DNA of 64,000 bases from CAVPDE01 sp963707125 (GTDB lineage: Bacteria; Desulfobacterota; DSM-4660; Desulfatiglandales; HGW-15), in NCBI GenBank assembly GCA_963707125.1, contig CAVPOU010000026.1, forward strand, positions 53,364-117,363. Direction: 5' to 3'. The notes beneath the pieces were generated by a model. The model saw only the letters and a list, made by a program, of their open reading frames with translations. It ran no database searches and was not told the origin of the DNA. Shown here one piece after another: positions 16,524 to 25,893 of this stretch (positions within the stretch are counted from its first letter, which is position 1; every line of letters begins with the position of its first letter). The translations under genes were made by a program, and so were the position numbers.

Positions 16524-17600
16524 GTGAAACCCGTCACCTGTTTCTGTGCTCTGCTTTCAGTACTTTTCTTGTGTTCGTTAACGGACATTGCCTCGGCTCA
16601 GTTGTCGCCGTCTCTTGAGGGGTGTTCCGTTCTTCCAGCAAACAACATCTGGAACACGCCGATCGATCAGTTGCCCGTCGATCCGAATTCTTCCTCCTAC
16701 GTAAGCACCATCGGTGCGAGCACAGGCCTTCACCCTGACTTCGGTTCCGGTACCTGGGACGGTGGTCCCATTGGGATTCCTTACAACATAGTGCCAGGCA
16801 GCCAACCAAAGGTTGGCATCACCTTTGATTACTCGGATGAGAGCGACCCGGGCCCTTATCCTATTCCCCCGGATCCTCAAATCGAGGGAGGGAACAACTC
16901 GACAGGGGATCGTCACATTCTGGTCCTGGACAAGGACCGGTGCATCCTTTATGAAACGTGGTCCACTTATCCTCAGCCTGGCGGAAGCTGGGAGGCAGGA
17001 TCAGGGGCTGTTTTCGATCTTCGCTCGAACGCGCTGCGACCAAGCGGATGGACTTCTTCGGATGCTGCAGGACTTCCTGTGCTTCCCGGGCTGGTGCGCT
17101 ATGAGGAGATGGCCACCGGCGAAATCCGTCATGCCATCCGGTTTACAGTGCCAAGAACGAGGAAAGCTTATGTCTGGCCTGCCCGTCACTACGCTTCGAG
17201 TCTCACGGCGCTCAATTATCCGCCCATGGGTCAGCGATTCCGCTTGAAGGCAGATTTTGACGTCAGCCGGTTTTCGGCACAAGTCCAGGTGATTCTCCGA
17301 GCTTTCAAGAAGTATGGGATGATCCTGGCCGACAATGGGAGCGCCTGGTACATCTCGGGAGTGCCGGATCCCCGCTGGAACAACGATGCGCTGGTAAGCG
17401 AGCTGAAGCTGGTGAAGGGATCTGATTTTGAGGCCGTGGATGTGTCTTCCCTTATGGTGAACCAGGATTCCGGGGAAGCGAAACAGATCAGCCCTCCCCA
17501 AGAACCTCCCCCATCCCCCAGCGGACTCAAAGTATCCTACTGGCCGTGGGTTAGCTCTCGGACAGTGGATTGCTCCACCGGTGCGTGCACGTTCAAGTGA
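16524..17600 (+). CDS. Secreted protein of unknown function
   Basis: 358 residues from a GTG with AGGAGG upstream. A Sec signal peptide spans residues 1-25 (hydrophobic CFCALLSVLFLCSL, cleavage after ASA). The mature protein is rich in Pro, Trp, Gly and Asp, with CSVLPANNIWNTPIDQLPVD near its start, DRHILVLDKDRCILYETW and a YVWPARHYAS segment, suggesting a beta-rich extracellular domain. Four or more cysteines, two in the closing CSTGACTF, could form disulfides. No catalytic signature is recognised. Confidence 0.65.
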   Translation: MKPVTCFCALLSVLFLCSLTDIASAQLSPSLEGCSVLPANNIWNTPIDQLPVDPNSSSYVSTIGASTGLHPDFGSGTWDGGPIGIPYNIVPGSQPKVGITFDYSDESDPGPYPIPPDPQIEGGNNSTGDRHILVLDKDRCILYETWSTYPQPGGSWEAGSGAVFDLRSNALRPSGWTSSDAAGLPVLPGLVRYEEMATGEIRHAIRFTVPRTRKAYVWPARHYASSLTALNYPPMGQRFRLKADFDVSRFSAQVQVILRAFKKYGMILADNGSAWYISGVPDPRWNNDALVSELKLVKGSDFEAVDVSSLMVNQDSGEAKQISPPQEPPPSPSGLKVSYWPWVSSRTVDCSTGACTFK

Positions 17601-17648
17601 TTTGTCCGGGCCCTGTCGAGAACACTCACCCTCAGTTCAATCCTTTCA

Positions 17649-19208
17649 TTATTTCCGGTATCCGTAGCGTTCTTCGAAGATGGGGGCGATGAGGTTGTCC
17701 ACCGGGACATAGTCGTCGGTGAGGATGACGGGTTTCTGGTCTTTGAGGTATGTCTGAAGAAGAGCCTGAGGGAAGAACAGGCCGATCACATCCGTGTCTC
17801 CGAGGCTTCTCATGCTTTCAATGAAATCATCCTGCTCCAGTTTCTTTGCGCTCGCCACGACGACGTAGGTGCTGATTCCCATATCATTCAGATCCGTGTT
17901 TGCCGTCACCAGATTCACCTGTTTTTGTCCGAAGACTTCTTCCAGCGTGCGGATGTAGGCGGGGATAAAAAGGCCCTTCTTGAAACTGTCGATCACGTTG
18001 GCAAAATAGAGTCCATCGGGCTTGAGCAGACGCTTCAACTCGACGGCGAATTCTTTGGTCGTCAAATGGTAAGGGATGGAAAGGTCATTGAAGGCATCCC
18101 CGAAAATGAAATCGTACGTCCCGCTTTCTTTGCAGGTCATCACGAACCAGCGAGCATCCTCGTTGAAGGTGCGAATCCGGGTGTTCTCGGGAATTCCGAG
18201 ATACTTCCTGGCGACACGGCTCACCTCTGGGTCGATCTCCACGACATCGATTTCCGCTTCCGGGTATTTTGCTTCAAGGAAACGAGGAAAGGTGTATCCT
18301 CCCCCGCCGATGAAGAGAACCCTGAAGGATTTCTTTTCCATGGTCTGCCACCTCACCAGTTCCTCGTAGAGGCGTATGTACTCGTACTCAAGGTGAAAGG
18401 GATCATCCAGAGCCGTGTAAGAGTGAATGAGATGGTCCAGCACCAGAGCTTCCAGAGTCAATCCTTTGGTGGATTCGTCTTTTTTCTTCAGCTTGAGGGT
18501 GTAGTAGTCACTCTCTTTGAAAAAATAAGTGTTGCTGTCTAGAGGCGGCTTAAAGGCATGGCCGTAGAACCCCCACAGGAGAGGGATGAAGAGCGCAACG
18601 ACCACGGCCACGAATATCTTTTTCCTCACGAAGAATCCACCGAACACAACGCCCGAAACCATAAGGATCGCTCCCATGGAGAAAAGGATGTGCCGTGTTC
18701 CCATCCAGGAGATGAGAAAGAACCCCGTGGCAAAGGTTCCGATGATGGAGCCCAGGGTGGAAAAGGCATAGATCTTTCCCACAATATTGCCGGTTTTGTT
18801 GAGGTTGTTGAGGGTGAGTTTGACGACCACAGGAGAAATCATTCCCAGCACGGCGGACGGCGCGAAAAAAATGATGGTGGTGATGAGCAGAATGCGAACC
18901 ATCAGGGACATGTTCCACTGCGAACCGCCCACGTAGTCTGTGAGGGGCGATATGGCAAACGCACCCAAGCCGGAAAGGATAAGAAGCCATCCAAGGGTTG
19001 TCTGGGTCGGGTATCTGTCTGCCAACAATCCGCCCAGGTAGGCGCCCACGCTGATGCCGGCAAGCACGACTCCGATGATGCTCGTCCATGTGTAAAGGGA
19101 AACCCCGATGTAGGGGGCCATGATCCTGCCGGCGACGAGTTCAATGACCAGGGTGCAGAAGCTCGCGATGAAAACGACAATACTCGCCTTGATGATTTCG
19201 CGGTGCAT
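17649..19208 (-). CDS. Membrane-anchored spermidine synthase-like protein
   Basis: 519 residues. The N-terminal ~220 residues carry about six to seven membrane helices of the fused MFS/spermidine-synthase type (ELVAGRIMAPYIGVSLYTWT). The C-terminal ~290 residues are a Rossmann methyltransferase-like domain with FIGGGGYTFPRFL, the acidic EIDVVEIDPEV loop and FIFGDAFNDLSIPYHLTT. The Asp expected for polyamine chemistry lies in the GDAFND segment. Such fusions often have unproven activity, so the true substrate may not be putrescine. It converges with the secreted-protein gene. Confidence 0.8.
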   Translation of the reverse strand: MHREIIKASIVVFIASFCTLVIELVAGRIMAPYIGVSLYTWTSIIGVVLAGISVGAYLGGLLADRYPTQTTLGWLLILSGLGAFAISPLTDYVGGSQWNMSLMVRILLITTIIFFAPSAVLGMISPVVVKLTLNNLNKTGNIVGKIYAFSTLGSIIGTFATGFFLISWMGTRHILFSMGAILMVSGVVFGGFFVRKKIFVAVVVALFIPLLWGFYGHAFKPPLDSNTYFFKESDYYTLKLKKKDESTKGLTLEALVLDHLIHSYTALDDPFHLEYEYIRLYEELVRWQTMEKKSFRVLFIGGGGYTFPRFLEAKYPEAEIDVVEIDPEVSRVARKYLGIPENTRIRTFNEDARWFVMTCKESGTYDFIFGDAFNDLSIPYHLTTKEFAVELKRLLKPDGLYFANVIDSFKKGLFIPAYIRTLEEVFGQKQVNLVTANTDLNDMGISTYVVVASAKKLEQDDFIESMRSLGDTDVIGLFFPQALLQTYLKDQKPVILTDDYVPVDNLIAPIFEERYGYRK

Positions 19209-19337
19209 GCTTTGCCGCCTTTCCTTGAAGAGATTTTGAAAGACCAGGGGGAGTTACCGGATTTAATAGTCTGAAAAGAGGCCCGGGTCAAGAGCTGACT
19301 CAAGGATTGGTTTCCTTCTGTTGCCTTCCGTTTTTGC

Positions 19338-19379
19338 TTGACAGAGCAAGTTCAAAACGTAAAATGAAAGCGCTTTCAT
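19338..19379 (+). promoter_or_regulatory. Promoter with LacI-family operator for the ABC/catabolic operon
   Basis: TTGACA (19338-19343) and TAAAAT (19360-19365) with a 16-nt spacer form a sigma70-type promoter. The perfect 16-nt palindrome ATGAAAGCGCTTTCAT (19364-19379) overlaps the -10 and the transcription start. Its central CG flanked by GAAAG/CTTTC arms is the hallmark of LacI/GalR-family operators. The LacI-type gene at 24833 in the same operon is the obvious repressor. The first gene begins at 19507, leaving a ~135-nt leader. Confidence 0.75.
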
Positions 19380-19506
19380 AGGCGAGAACTGTAGTTCAGG
19401 TCATGACGGAACAGTTGAGATTCACATCTATCGCTTTTCGAACAAGACAGTATCCAAGTTTCCTTCCAAACCTCATACCAACCTAATTTGCCAAAGGAGG
19501 ATTGTC

Positions 19507-20907
19507 ATGGGAAAAATCACACGCAGAGAGTTCATGAAGACCACGGCCAAGGTAGGCGGGCTGGCGATCGCAGGAAGCGCAGCTCCTGGGTTTTTGAAGT
19601 TCGCCAGAGCGCAGGAAAAGCATGCAGAGTACCTGAAAGCCAAGATCAACTGGCGTCAGGCCGAAGGTGAAGAAATCAAGGTCCTGATCACGCCGGCACA
19701 CTATTTCGCTAAATTCAAGGCCGTGTCCCCACAGTTTACGGAGCTCACAGGAATCAAAGTGGATTTTGAGATCATCCCTCCCAGAGAAAACCGTGAGAAG
19801 GCAGTTCTTGATCTAGGTGCCAAGACGGGCAACTACGTCACTCACACGGCTGACCCCATGTTCCTGCCCCTTTATGAAGCCAATCAGTGGATCGATCCTT
19901 TAGATGATTATATGAACGATCCGAAACTCACGGACAAGAACTGGTTCAACCTCGAAGACATCATTCCTCTGTGGCGTGCGGCCAACTCGGTGAAAGGGAA
20001 ACTCTACGGCATGCCCATGGAAGGGGAGGCGACCATACACATTTACAGGAAAGACGTGTATGAAAAATTGGGCCTCAAGCCACCCGAAACTCTGGACGAA
20101 TTCAAGGAAACCGCTAAAAAGGCGAACAAATTTGACGGGAAGATCGCCGGCGCCGCTCTGAGAGGGTTCAGGGGCGCGGGCCAAAATGTGTACATCTGGC
20201 CGTCCCTGTTCCTGGCCTTCGGCGGCAAGTGGTTCGACGACAAAGGCAAACCGCAGGTCAACAGCGAAGCAGGCGTGAAGTCTCTGGAGTTTTACTGCGA
20301 TCTGCTCCAGAACTACGCGCCTCCGGGCGTTGAGAACATGAACTGGCCCGAGATCATGGAAGCCTTTGCAGGCGGCAACGTGGTGCAGTACATCGACGCC
20401 AATTCGACCGCCTCCATCATTGAAGACCCAAACAAATCCAAAGTAGCGGGCCAGATCGGATACCAGAGGTGGCCCAAAGGACCGTCCGGACGACGGGTGA
20501 CGAGCATCTGGAATTGGGCCTATCCCATTAATGCGGCGCTTCCCAAAAAGAAGAAGGTCGCCACGTGGCTCTACCTCCAATGGCTCGCCTCAAGGCCCAC
20601 TCAGTTCAGCTCTGCTGTTTTCAAGGAAACCCCGCAGGCTGTTGTCCGGACCGGTGTGAATCGAGTTTCCATCTGGAGTGATCCGGAGTACCGCAAGGTG
20701 ATCGCCTACACGCCGAACTATGCGGACGTGGTGCTCACCTCCATGAAGGAGGACACGGATGCGGACTGGCGGCCCAGGGTTCCGGAGTGGCCCAAGATCG
20801 GCGAGGCCATGGCTGTGGCGATTCAGTCGGCTTTGGTCAAGCAGACCACGCCCAAGAAAGCCCTGGACGAGGCGAACGAAAACATCGCCAAGTTCATGGT
20901 GAAGTAG
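19507..20907 (+). CDS. Tat-exported ABC transporter substrate-binding protein
   Basis: 466 residues; AAAGGAGG precedes the ATG. The N-terminus has a twin-arginine signal (TRREFMKTTAKVGGLAIAGS) with an ALA-like cleavage region near residue 36. The mature part is a family 1 extracellular solute-binding fold (FTELTGIKVDFEIIPPRENR, DDYMNDPKLTDKNW, AALRGFRGAG). It would capture a sugar or similar solute in the periplasm and deliver it to the two permeases downstream. Tat export implies folding in the cytoplasm before export. It is the first gene of the operon. Confidence 0.88.
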   Translation: MGKITRREFMKTTAKVGGLAIAGSAAPGFLKFARAQEKHAEYLKAKINWRQAEGEEIKVLITPAHYFAKFKAVSPQFTELTGIKVDFEIIPPRENREKAVLDLGAKTGNYVTHTADPMFLPLYEANQWIDPLDDYMNDPKLTDKNWFNLEDIIPLWRAANSVKGKLYGMPMEGEATIHIYRKDVYEKLGLKPPETLDEFKETAKKANKFDGKIAGAALRGFRGAGQNVYIWPSLFLAFGGKWFDDKGKPQVNSEAGVKSLEFYCDLLQNYAPPGVENMNWPEIMEAFAGGNVVQYIDANSTASIIEDPNKSKVAGQIGYQRWPKGPSGRRVTSIWNWAYPINAALPKKKKVATWLYLQWLASRPTQFSSAVFKETPQAVVRTGVNRVSIWSDPEYRKVIAYTPNYADVVLTSMKEDTDADWRPRVPEWPKIGEAMAVAIQSALVKQTTPKKALDEANENIAKFMVK

Positions 20908-20927
20908 CGACGAACCCCCTCACCCCA

Positions 20928-20952
20928 TCCCTCTCCCTAAAGGGGAGAGGGA
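20928..20952 (+). terminator. Hairpin between binding-protein and permease genes
   Basis: TCCCTCTCCCT and GGGGAGAGGGA pair over 10 of 11 positions with a 3-nt loop. There is no T-run, so it is more likely an mRNA-stabilising or partial attenuating hairpin that raises binding-protein levels over permease levels. The CCCCCTCACCCC lead-in recurs with a similar hairpin at 61772-61815, showing a dispersed element. Confidence 0.5.
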
Positions 20953-20979
20953 AAGGGAGATGCAAAAGAGGGATGGATC

Positions 20980-21891
20980 ATGTTCAAGGGCGGAGAAGAA
21001 AAAAAGCGGCCGAGGCCAATCTATATCCGGCAGCAGGAGCGCTTCGGTTTTGCCATGATCACACCGAGTATGCTCTTCCTGTTTGTCATGGCCGCCTTCC
21101 CCCTGATCATGCTGGTGGCCATGAGCGGTTTTCGCATTGACCTCACCTACCCCGCCGGAAACCGGTGGCTCGGGGTAAGCAATTATCTTCAGATGGTCCA
21201 CGATTCCCGATTCCTGCACGCGCTCAAGGTGACCGCCATTTACACGATTTCGACCGTATTTCTGCAGGTGGTGACCGGTCTTGCCCTGGCCATGGCTTTT
21301 TTCCGAAGCTTTAGGGGCCAGGGATTTCTCAGGGTGAGCGTGCTCCTGCCCATGATCCTGGCGCCGGTGGTCGTAGGTCTTGCTTTCCGAACCATGATCA
21401 TGACCCCGGAATACGGCATCCTGGATTACATCTCCATAGTGCTGGGGTTTGGTTCAAAGCCCTGGTTGGTGGATCCGGAGTGGGCGCTCTTTTCCGTGAT
21501 CATCATTCACACCTGGCAGTGGACTCCTTTTGCGTTCCTAGTTTTCCTTGCGAGCCTGAATGCCCTGCCCGCGGATCCCCTGGAGGCGGCTCTGATGGAC
21601 GCCCGCAACTCTTGGCAGCGCTTCTGGCACGTGATCCTGCCCATGATCCGGCCCGCCGTAGTTATAGTGATCATATTCCGTACCATGATTGCTCTCCGGG
21701 CTTTTGCGGCGATCTTTTCCGCCACAGGAGGGGGACCGGGCACGGCCACGGAAATCCTCAATCTTTATACGTACCGCGAATCCTTTAACTCTTTGAACCT
21801 TGGTTATGGCGCCGCGCTGGGAACGACGCTTCTCGTGATCACCGTTCTGATTTCCATGATTTTTTTCAGGATGAGACAATCCAGGATGTAG
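20980..21891 (+). CDS. ABC transporter permease (MalF/UgpA type)
   Basis: 303 residues with six membrane helices. The cytoplasmic EAA loop appears as DPLEAALMDARNSWQRFWHV near residue 200, the contact point for the ATPase. The N-terminal FGFAMITPSMLFLFVMAAFP helix is typical of sugar permease subunit 1. It pairs with the next gene, 12 nt downstream. Confidence 0.9.
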   Translation: MFKGGEEKKRPRPIYIRQQERFGFAMITPSMLFLFVMAAFPLIMLVAMSGFRIDLTYPAGNRWLGVSNYLQMVHDSRFLHALKVTAIYTISTVFLQVVTGLALAMAFFRSFRGQGFLRVSVLLPMILAPVVVGLAFRTMIMTPEYGILDYISIVLGFGSKPWLVDPEWALFSVIIIHTWQWTPFAFLVFLASLNALPADPLEAALMDARNSWQRFWHVILPMIRPAVVIVIIFRTMIALRAFAAIFSATGGGPGTATEILNLYTYRESFNSLNLGYGAALGTTLLVITVLISMIFFRMRQSRM

Positions 21892-21903
21892 GAGGCCCCG
21901 GCA

Positions 21904-22749
21904 ATGGCCTACAAGAAAATGCCCTTGTGGCTGAGAGGACTCCGTTCATGCTTGGTTTTCAGCCTTTATGTACTCATGATCCTGGTCTGGGCTTTCCCGG
22001 TGATCTGGGTTATCCTCACTTCCCTGAAGACCCGGACGGAAATTTTCACCCTCCCTCCAACGATTTTTTTCAAGCCCACGATCGAGCATTACATCGAGGC
22101 GTTGCTCGCACAGGACATTCTTCGGGGGATCATCAACAGCTTGCTAGTGGCTTGCGGGACGACACTGTTCACCCTCCTCATTGCGGTGCCTGCAGGGTAC
22201 GCGTTTTCGCGGATTCGGTTTCCTTTTCGCGGCCGGCTTTCCTTCTTCGCCCTCCTCGCCCAGATGGCTCCTCCCATCGGGCTCATCATCCCCTGCTTTC
22301 TCATTCTCAGCAGACTGAGGCTGTTGGACACCTATGGAGGACTGATCGCTGTTCACATGACCCTGACCGTTCCTTTCAGCATCTGGCTAATGATCACCTA
22401 CTTTCAAGACCTCCCGCCCTCTCTGGAGGAGGCGGCGTTGGTGGACGGGGTCTCTCCTTTCAATACCTTTTTAAAAGTGGTGCTGCCCAATGTGTGGGGC
22501 GGGGTAGGGGTGACGGCCATTTTTGCCTTTATCGAATCGTGGAATGAATTCCTTTATGCGGTGGTGTTGACAGGATCCAATACAAAAACTGCGCCGGTCG
22601 CCATCTTCGGCTTTCTGGCGGCTGAGGAGAGCCGGTGGGGGCCGTTTACGGCAACAGGAGTGATGATCATGGCGCCGGTGATCATGGTGGCCCTGGTCGC
22701 CCAACGCCAGATCGTCAAGGGAATGACGATGGGAGCAACCAAAGGATAG
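21904..22749 (+). CDS. ABC transporter permease (MalG/UgpE type)
   Basis: 281 residues and six membrane helices. The EAA motif reads PSLEEAALVDGVSPFNTFLK near residue 180, and the N-terminal VIWVILTSLKTRTEIF region is the usual MalG-type lead. Together with the preceding subunit it forms the inner-membrane channel. After the stop, two near-identical 14-nt direct repeats (GTGACAAGAAACGA and GTGACAAGTAACGA, ~22749-22776) lie before the next gene. Confidence 0.9.
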   Translation: MAYKKMPLWLRGLRSCLVFSLYVLMILVWAFPVIWVILTSLKTRTEIFTLPPTIFFKPTIEHYIEALLAQDILRGIINSLLVACGTTLFTLLIAVPAGYAFSRIRFPFRGRLSFFALLAQMAPPIGLIIPCFLILSRLRLLDTYGGLIAVHMTLTVPFSIWLMITYFQDLPPSLEEAALVDGVSPFNTFLKVVLPNVWGGVGVTAIFAFIESWNEFLYAVVLTGSNTKTAPVAIFGFLAAEESRWGPFTATGVMIMAPVIMVALVAQRQIVKGMTMGATKG

Positions 22750-22800
22750 TGACAAGAAACGAGTGACAAGTAACGAGTGAAGAGGGAGATGGAGTGAAAG

Positions 22801-24729
22801 ATGAAAGCGAAGAAACTCTTGATGCTGGGACTTGACGCCGCGCTGCCGGACCTGATCCAGCGCTTTGCTCAGGAAGGCAGCATGCCCAATGCTAGGCGTT
22901 TGATGGAGGGAGGGTTCTTCTCCAGAATGATCACGACCTTTCCGCCCCTCACGGCTGCGGCATGGGGCGCCATTACCAGCGGCGCAGGCCCGGGCACGGC
23001 GGGCATCCCCAGCCTCATGGTCCACGAGCCCGGCGAGCCCCTCGACAAGTGGCACACCTCCTTTGACCGCCGGATGCTCAAGGCGGAGACCCTTTGGGAA
23101 GCTGGGGCCAGGGTCGGAAAGAAAACGTTGCTCATGAACTGGCCGGTGACTTTCCCCTTGAAGATTGACGACGGGATCCAGCTCGCAGCCTCGCTCAACC
23201 CGCCTTTCCGGTATTTCTACATGCCTTTGTGGGACATTGCATCCTCGGCGATCTTTTCAACCAGGAAGGAACGGTGCAATCAGGTGCCCGGCCGTGCGGT
23301 GCAGGTGAAGCCCGATCAAGCTTCGGGATGGAAAAATGTGCCGGACCACAAGGGAGCACCTCTGGAGATTGCGATCCACGTGCCTCCGACCTACGCCAAG
23401 GGTCCGACCTATCATGTCTTGATTCTGGACTCTAAGGGAAGCGGTTACGACCGGGTGATCATTGCCCCGGCCAAAGATGTCGCGCAAAAGATTGCGGAAC
23501 TAGCCGAGGGTGAACGGAGCGCCTGGATCGAAGAGAAGTTTGTGGATTCCCACGGAGAGCAGAAGAGGGGGCGATTTTATTTCTATGTGATTCGCCTGCA
23601 GGGCCGCGAGGATTTCCGGCTCTATCACAGTGCGGTCAACACCGCGGAGAACTTGACCCTTCCCCCTGAACTCACCGGTGAACTGATCAAGGCCGCGGGG
23701 CCTTACATGGAAGTCGATGATCCCTGGGCTTACATGGACGGGTGGGTGAGCATGGACTTCTACCTCGACCAGCTGACGCAGCACAACGACTGGTGGGAAA
23801 AGGCCACTCGCTATGGCTTGAAAAAGACCGACTGGGACATGGCCTTCAGCTGGGTGGGAACGATCGACCACATCCAGCATGTTCTCTATGGGGGCATTGA
23901 CCCGAAGTGCAGCTATTACAATGAACAGGAAGCGCCGAAGATCCTGGGGTACATCCGCAGGGTTTATGCGGAAATCGACGAACGGATCGGCCGCATTCTT
24001 CAGGATGTGAATCTCGATGAAACGCTGGTCTGCATAGTTTCAGACCACGGATTTTCCGCGATCGAGTGGAATCCTTATTTGAAGCACCATTTGGCCAAAG
24101 CCGGCTTAGTGAACTTCAAGCTCGACTATGAAACCAACCAGATGGTGATTGACTGGTCCCGCACCAAGGCCTTCCCTCTGGAACCTTGCCATGCCCACAT
24201 CTTCGTCAACCTGAAGGGAAGGGATCCGGACGGCATTGTGGATCCGAAGGACTATGAAAAGGTTCAGGAGGAGATCATCGATGCTCTGCTGAGCATGCGG
24301 GATCCGCGAAACGGTCAGCGTGTTGTGGAGATGGCGATCCCCAAGAGAGAAGCCGGGACCGTTGGAGTTTTTGAACAACAGGGTTTCCAGCGGATAGGAG
24401 ATGTGCTTTTTGCCCTCAAGCCCCAGTACATGGCCAATCCTTTCGTGTACCCGGCAGCCGTGAAATACCGTGACGGCACGGAAAGGGTGATCATGAACCC
24501 GGAGGGATATGAGCCTGCTCAACTCCACAGGAATTTCACGGGAGTGCACCTGTGCCTGCCGGCTTGTCATGAAATGCACGCTGCGGTGATCCTCGGCGGG
24601 GGCGGGTTGAGGAAAAAGGAAAGAGGGTATCCGATGAGCGTCATCGATCTCGCTCCCACGATCGCCCATCTCCTGGGAACACCGATCCCGAAAAACGCGG
24701 AAGGCAATGTGCTGAAGGAGTTCCTGTGA
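22801..24729 (+). CDS. Alkaline-phosphatase superfamily protein (type I phosphodiesterase-like)
   Basis: 642 residues without a signal peptide, so cytoplasmic. Metal-site features of the phosphodiesterase/nucleotide pyrophosphatase branch are visible: LMLGLDAALPD (first Asp), the TTFPPLTAAAWGAI nucleophile region (Thr), a DHIQH motif near residue 357 and VSDHGFSAIEWNP near 407. It would hydrolyse a phosphate or sulfate ester or diester. Its place between permease and regulator genes suggests action on the imported compound or a derivative. Substrate is unknown. Confidence 0.78.
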   Translation: MKAKKLLMLGLDAALPDLIQRFAQEGSMPNARRLMEGGFFSRMITTFPPLTAAAWGAITSGAGPGTAGIPSLMVHEPGEPLDKWHTSFDRRMLKAETLWEAGARVGKKTLLMNWPVTFPLKIDDGIQLAASLNPPFRYFYMPLWDIASSAIFSTRKERCNQVPGRAVQVKPDQASGWKNVPDHKGAPLEIAIHVPPTYAKGPTYHVLILDSKGSGYDRVIIAPAKDVAQKIAELAEGERSAWIEEKFVDSHGEQKRGRFYFYVIRLQGREDFRLYHSAVNTAENLTLPPELTGELIKAAGPYMEVDDPWAYMDGWVSMDFYLDQLTQHNDWWEKATRYGLKKTDWDMAFSWVGTIDHIQHVLYGGIDPKCSYYNEQEAPKILGYIRRVYAEIDERIGRILQDVNLDETLVCIVSDHGFSAIEWNPYLKHHLAKAGLVNFKLDYETNQMVIDWSRTKAFPLEPCHAHIFVNLKGRDPDGIVDPKDYEKVQEEIIDALLSMRDPRNGQRVVEMAIPKREAGTVGVFEQQGFQRIGDVLFALKPQYMANPFVYPAAVKYRDGTERVIMNPEGYEPAQLHRNFTGVHLCLPACHEMHAAVILGGGGLRKKERGYPMSVIDLAPTIAHLLGTPIPKNAEGNVLKEFL

Positions 24730-24832
24730 TCCTCGGAAGGGCCATGTCACAGGGGAAGTTCAACTTGAGATCTGCGTTCTCAGCGTGCTCTGCGGTGAAT
24801 CCTTTGGCTTTTCCTGTGTTGGGGAGGGCTTA

Positions 24833-25843
24833 GTGTCACGGATCAGAATGCAGGAGATTGCCGCCAAAGCCGGCGTGTCGCTCGCCACGGTCTCCAGAAC
24901 TATTCATTCCCCTCATCTGGTGAGACCCTCGACCCGTGAACACATCCGGCAGGTCATATCCGAATACCATTACGTGTACAACGTGACGGCGAGCGACTTC
25001 TCCAGGAGAAGATCCAGTGTCATCGGAGTCATCATTCCCACGACCAAGGGCGCTATTTTCGCCAATTCCACCCAGATCATCCAGGAAAAGGCGCAGGAGA
25101 ACGGGTTTTCTCTGATCATCGGAAACACGGGTTATGAGGGGGACGTGGAATCGACCCTGCTGCGCCAGTTCCAGGAGCGGCGCCTGGCAGGGATCATTCT
25201 CACCGGGTTCGCTATCGGCCAGGAAAGCGCCGTGAAGGAGGTGGTCCGGAGCGGCATCCCGTGTGTGGTGATCTGGGAGACCCTGGAGAGCAGCTCGCTC
25301 AGCTTCGTGGGTTTCAACAATTTTACCGCCGCCTACTCCATGACCGAGTATTTGATTCACTTGAAGCATGAGCGCATCGGCTTGATTCTCGGTCCCTACA
25401 CCAAAGTGCGGAGGGCCAAAAGGCGGCTGGAAGGGTATCAGGCGGCACTGAGCGACAATGGCCTGAGGTTTGATCCGCGACTGGTCATCGAGAAACACCC
25501 GACCCTCCAAGAGGGCAAGGAAGCGATGCAGAAGCTTCTTTCTATGCGGCACCCCCCGACGGCAGTGTTCGCGGCGAGCGACATGCTCGCGGTCGGCGCC
25601 CTGGCCGCTGCCCGAGAAAAGGGCGTGCGGGTGCCGGAGGATCTTTCCATTGCGGGCTTTGATGACATTGATTTTGCTGCTTACTGCAACCCCCCTCTCA
25701 CTACGGTGCGGGTGCCTGCTGCGCAGATGGGAGAGATGGCGGTGGAGATGCTGCTGGAAATGATTGAGGGCGATTCAATGCACGTCAGACAGATAACTCT
25801 GGATACGGAGCTCGTGATACGGGAGTCCTGTAACGCGGTTTAG
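24833..25843 (+). CDS. LacI/GalR-family transcriptional regulator
   Basis: 336 residues from a GTG preceded by GGGGAGGG. The helix-turn-helix and hinge are clear (MQEIAAKAGVSLATVSRTIH, residues ~6-25, then the VRPSTREHI region). A periplasmic-binding-protein-like effector domain follows (IGVIIPTTKGAIFANSTQ; FAASDMLAVGALAAA; SIAGFDDIDFAAY). It most likely represses the promoter at 19338-19379 until the imported substrate or a metabolite binds. Its location inside the operon makes control autoregulatory. Confidence 0.9.
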   Translation: MSRIRMQEIAAKAGVSLATVSRTIHSPHLVRPSTREHIRQVISEYHYVYNVTASDFSRRRSSVIGVIIPTTKGAIFANSTQIIQEKAQENGFSLIIGNTGYEGDVESTLLRQFQERRLAGIILTGFAIGQESAVKEVVRSGIPCVVIWETLESSSLSFVGFNNFTAAYSMTEYLIHLKHERIGLILGPYTKVRRAKRRLEGYQAALSDNGLRFDPRLVIEKHPTLQEGKEAMQKLLSMRHPPTAVFAASDMLAVGALAAAREKGVRVPEDLSIAGFDDIDFAAYCNPPLTTVRVPAAQMGEMAVEMLLEMIEGDSMHVRQITLDTELVIRESCNAV

Positions 25844-25893
25844 AGAGCTGCAAGATAAGCCGGGAATCAGATTTGTTCAAAGGAGGCGGATAA

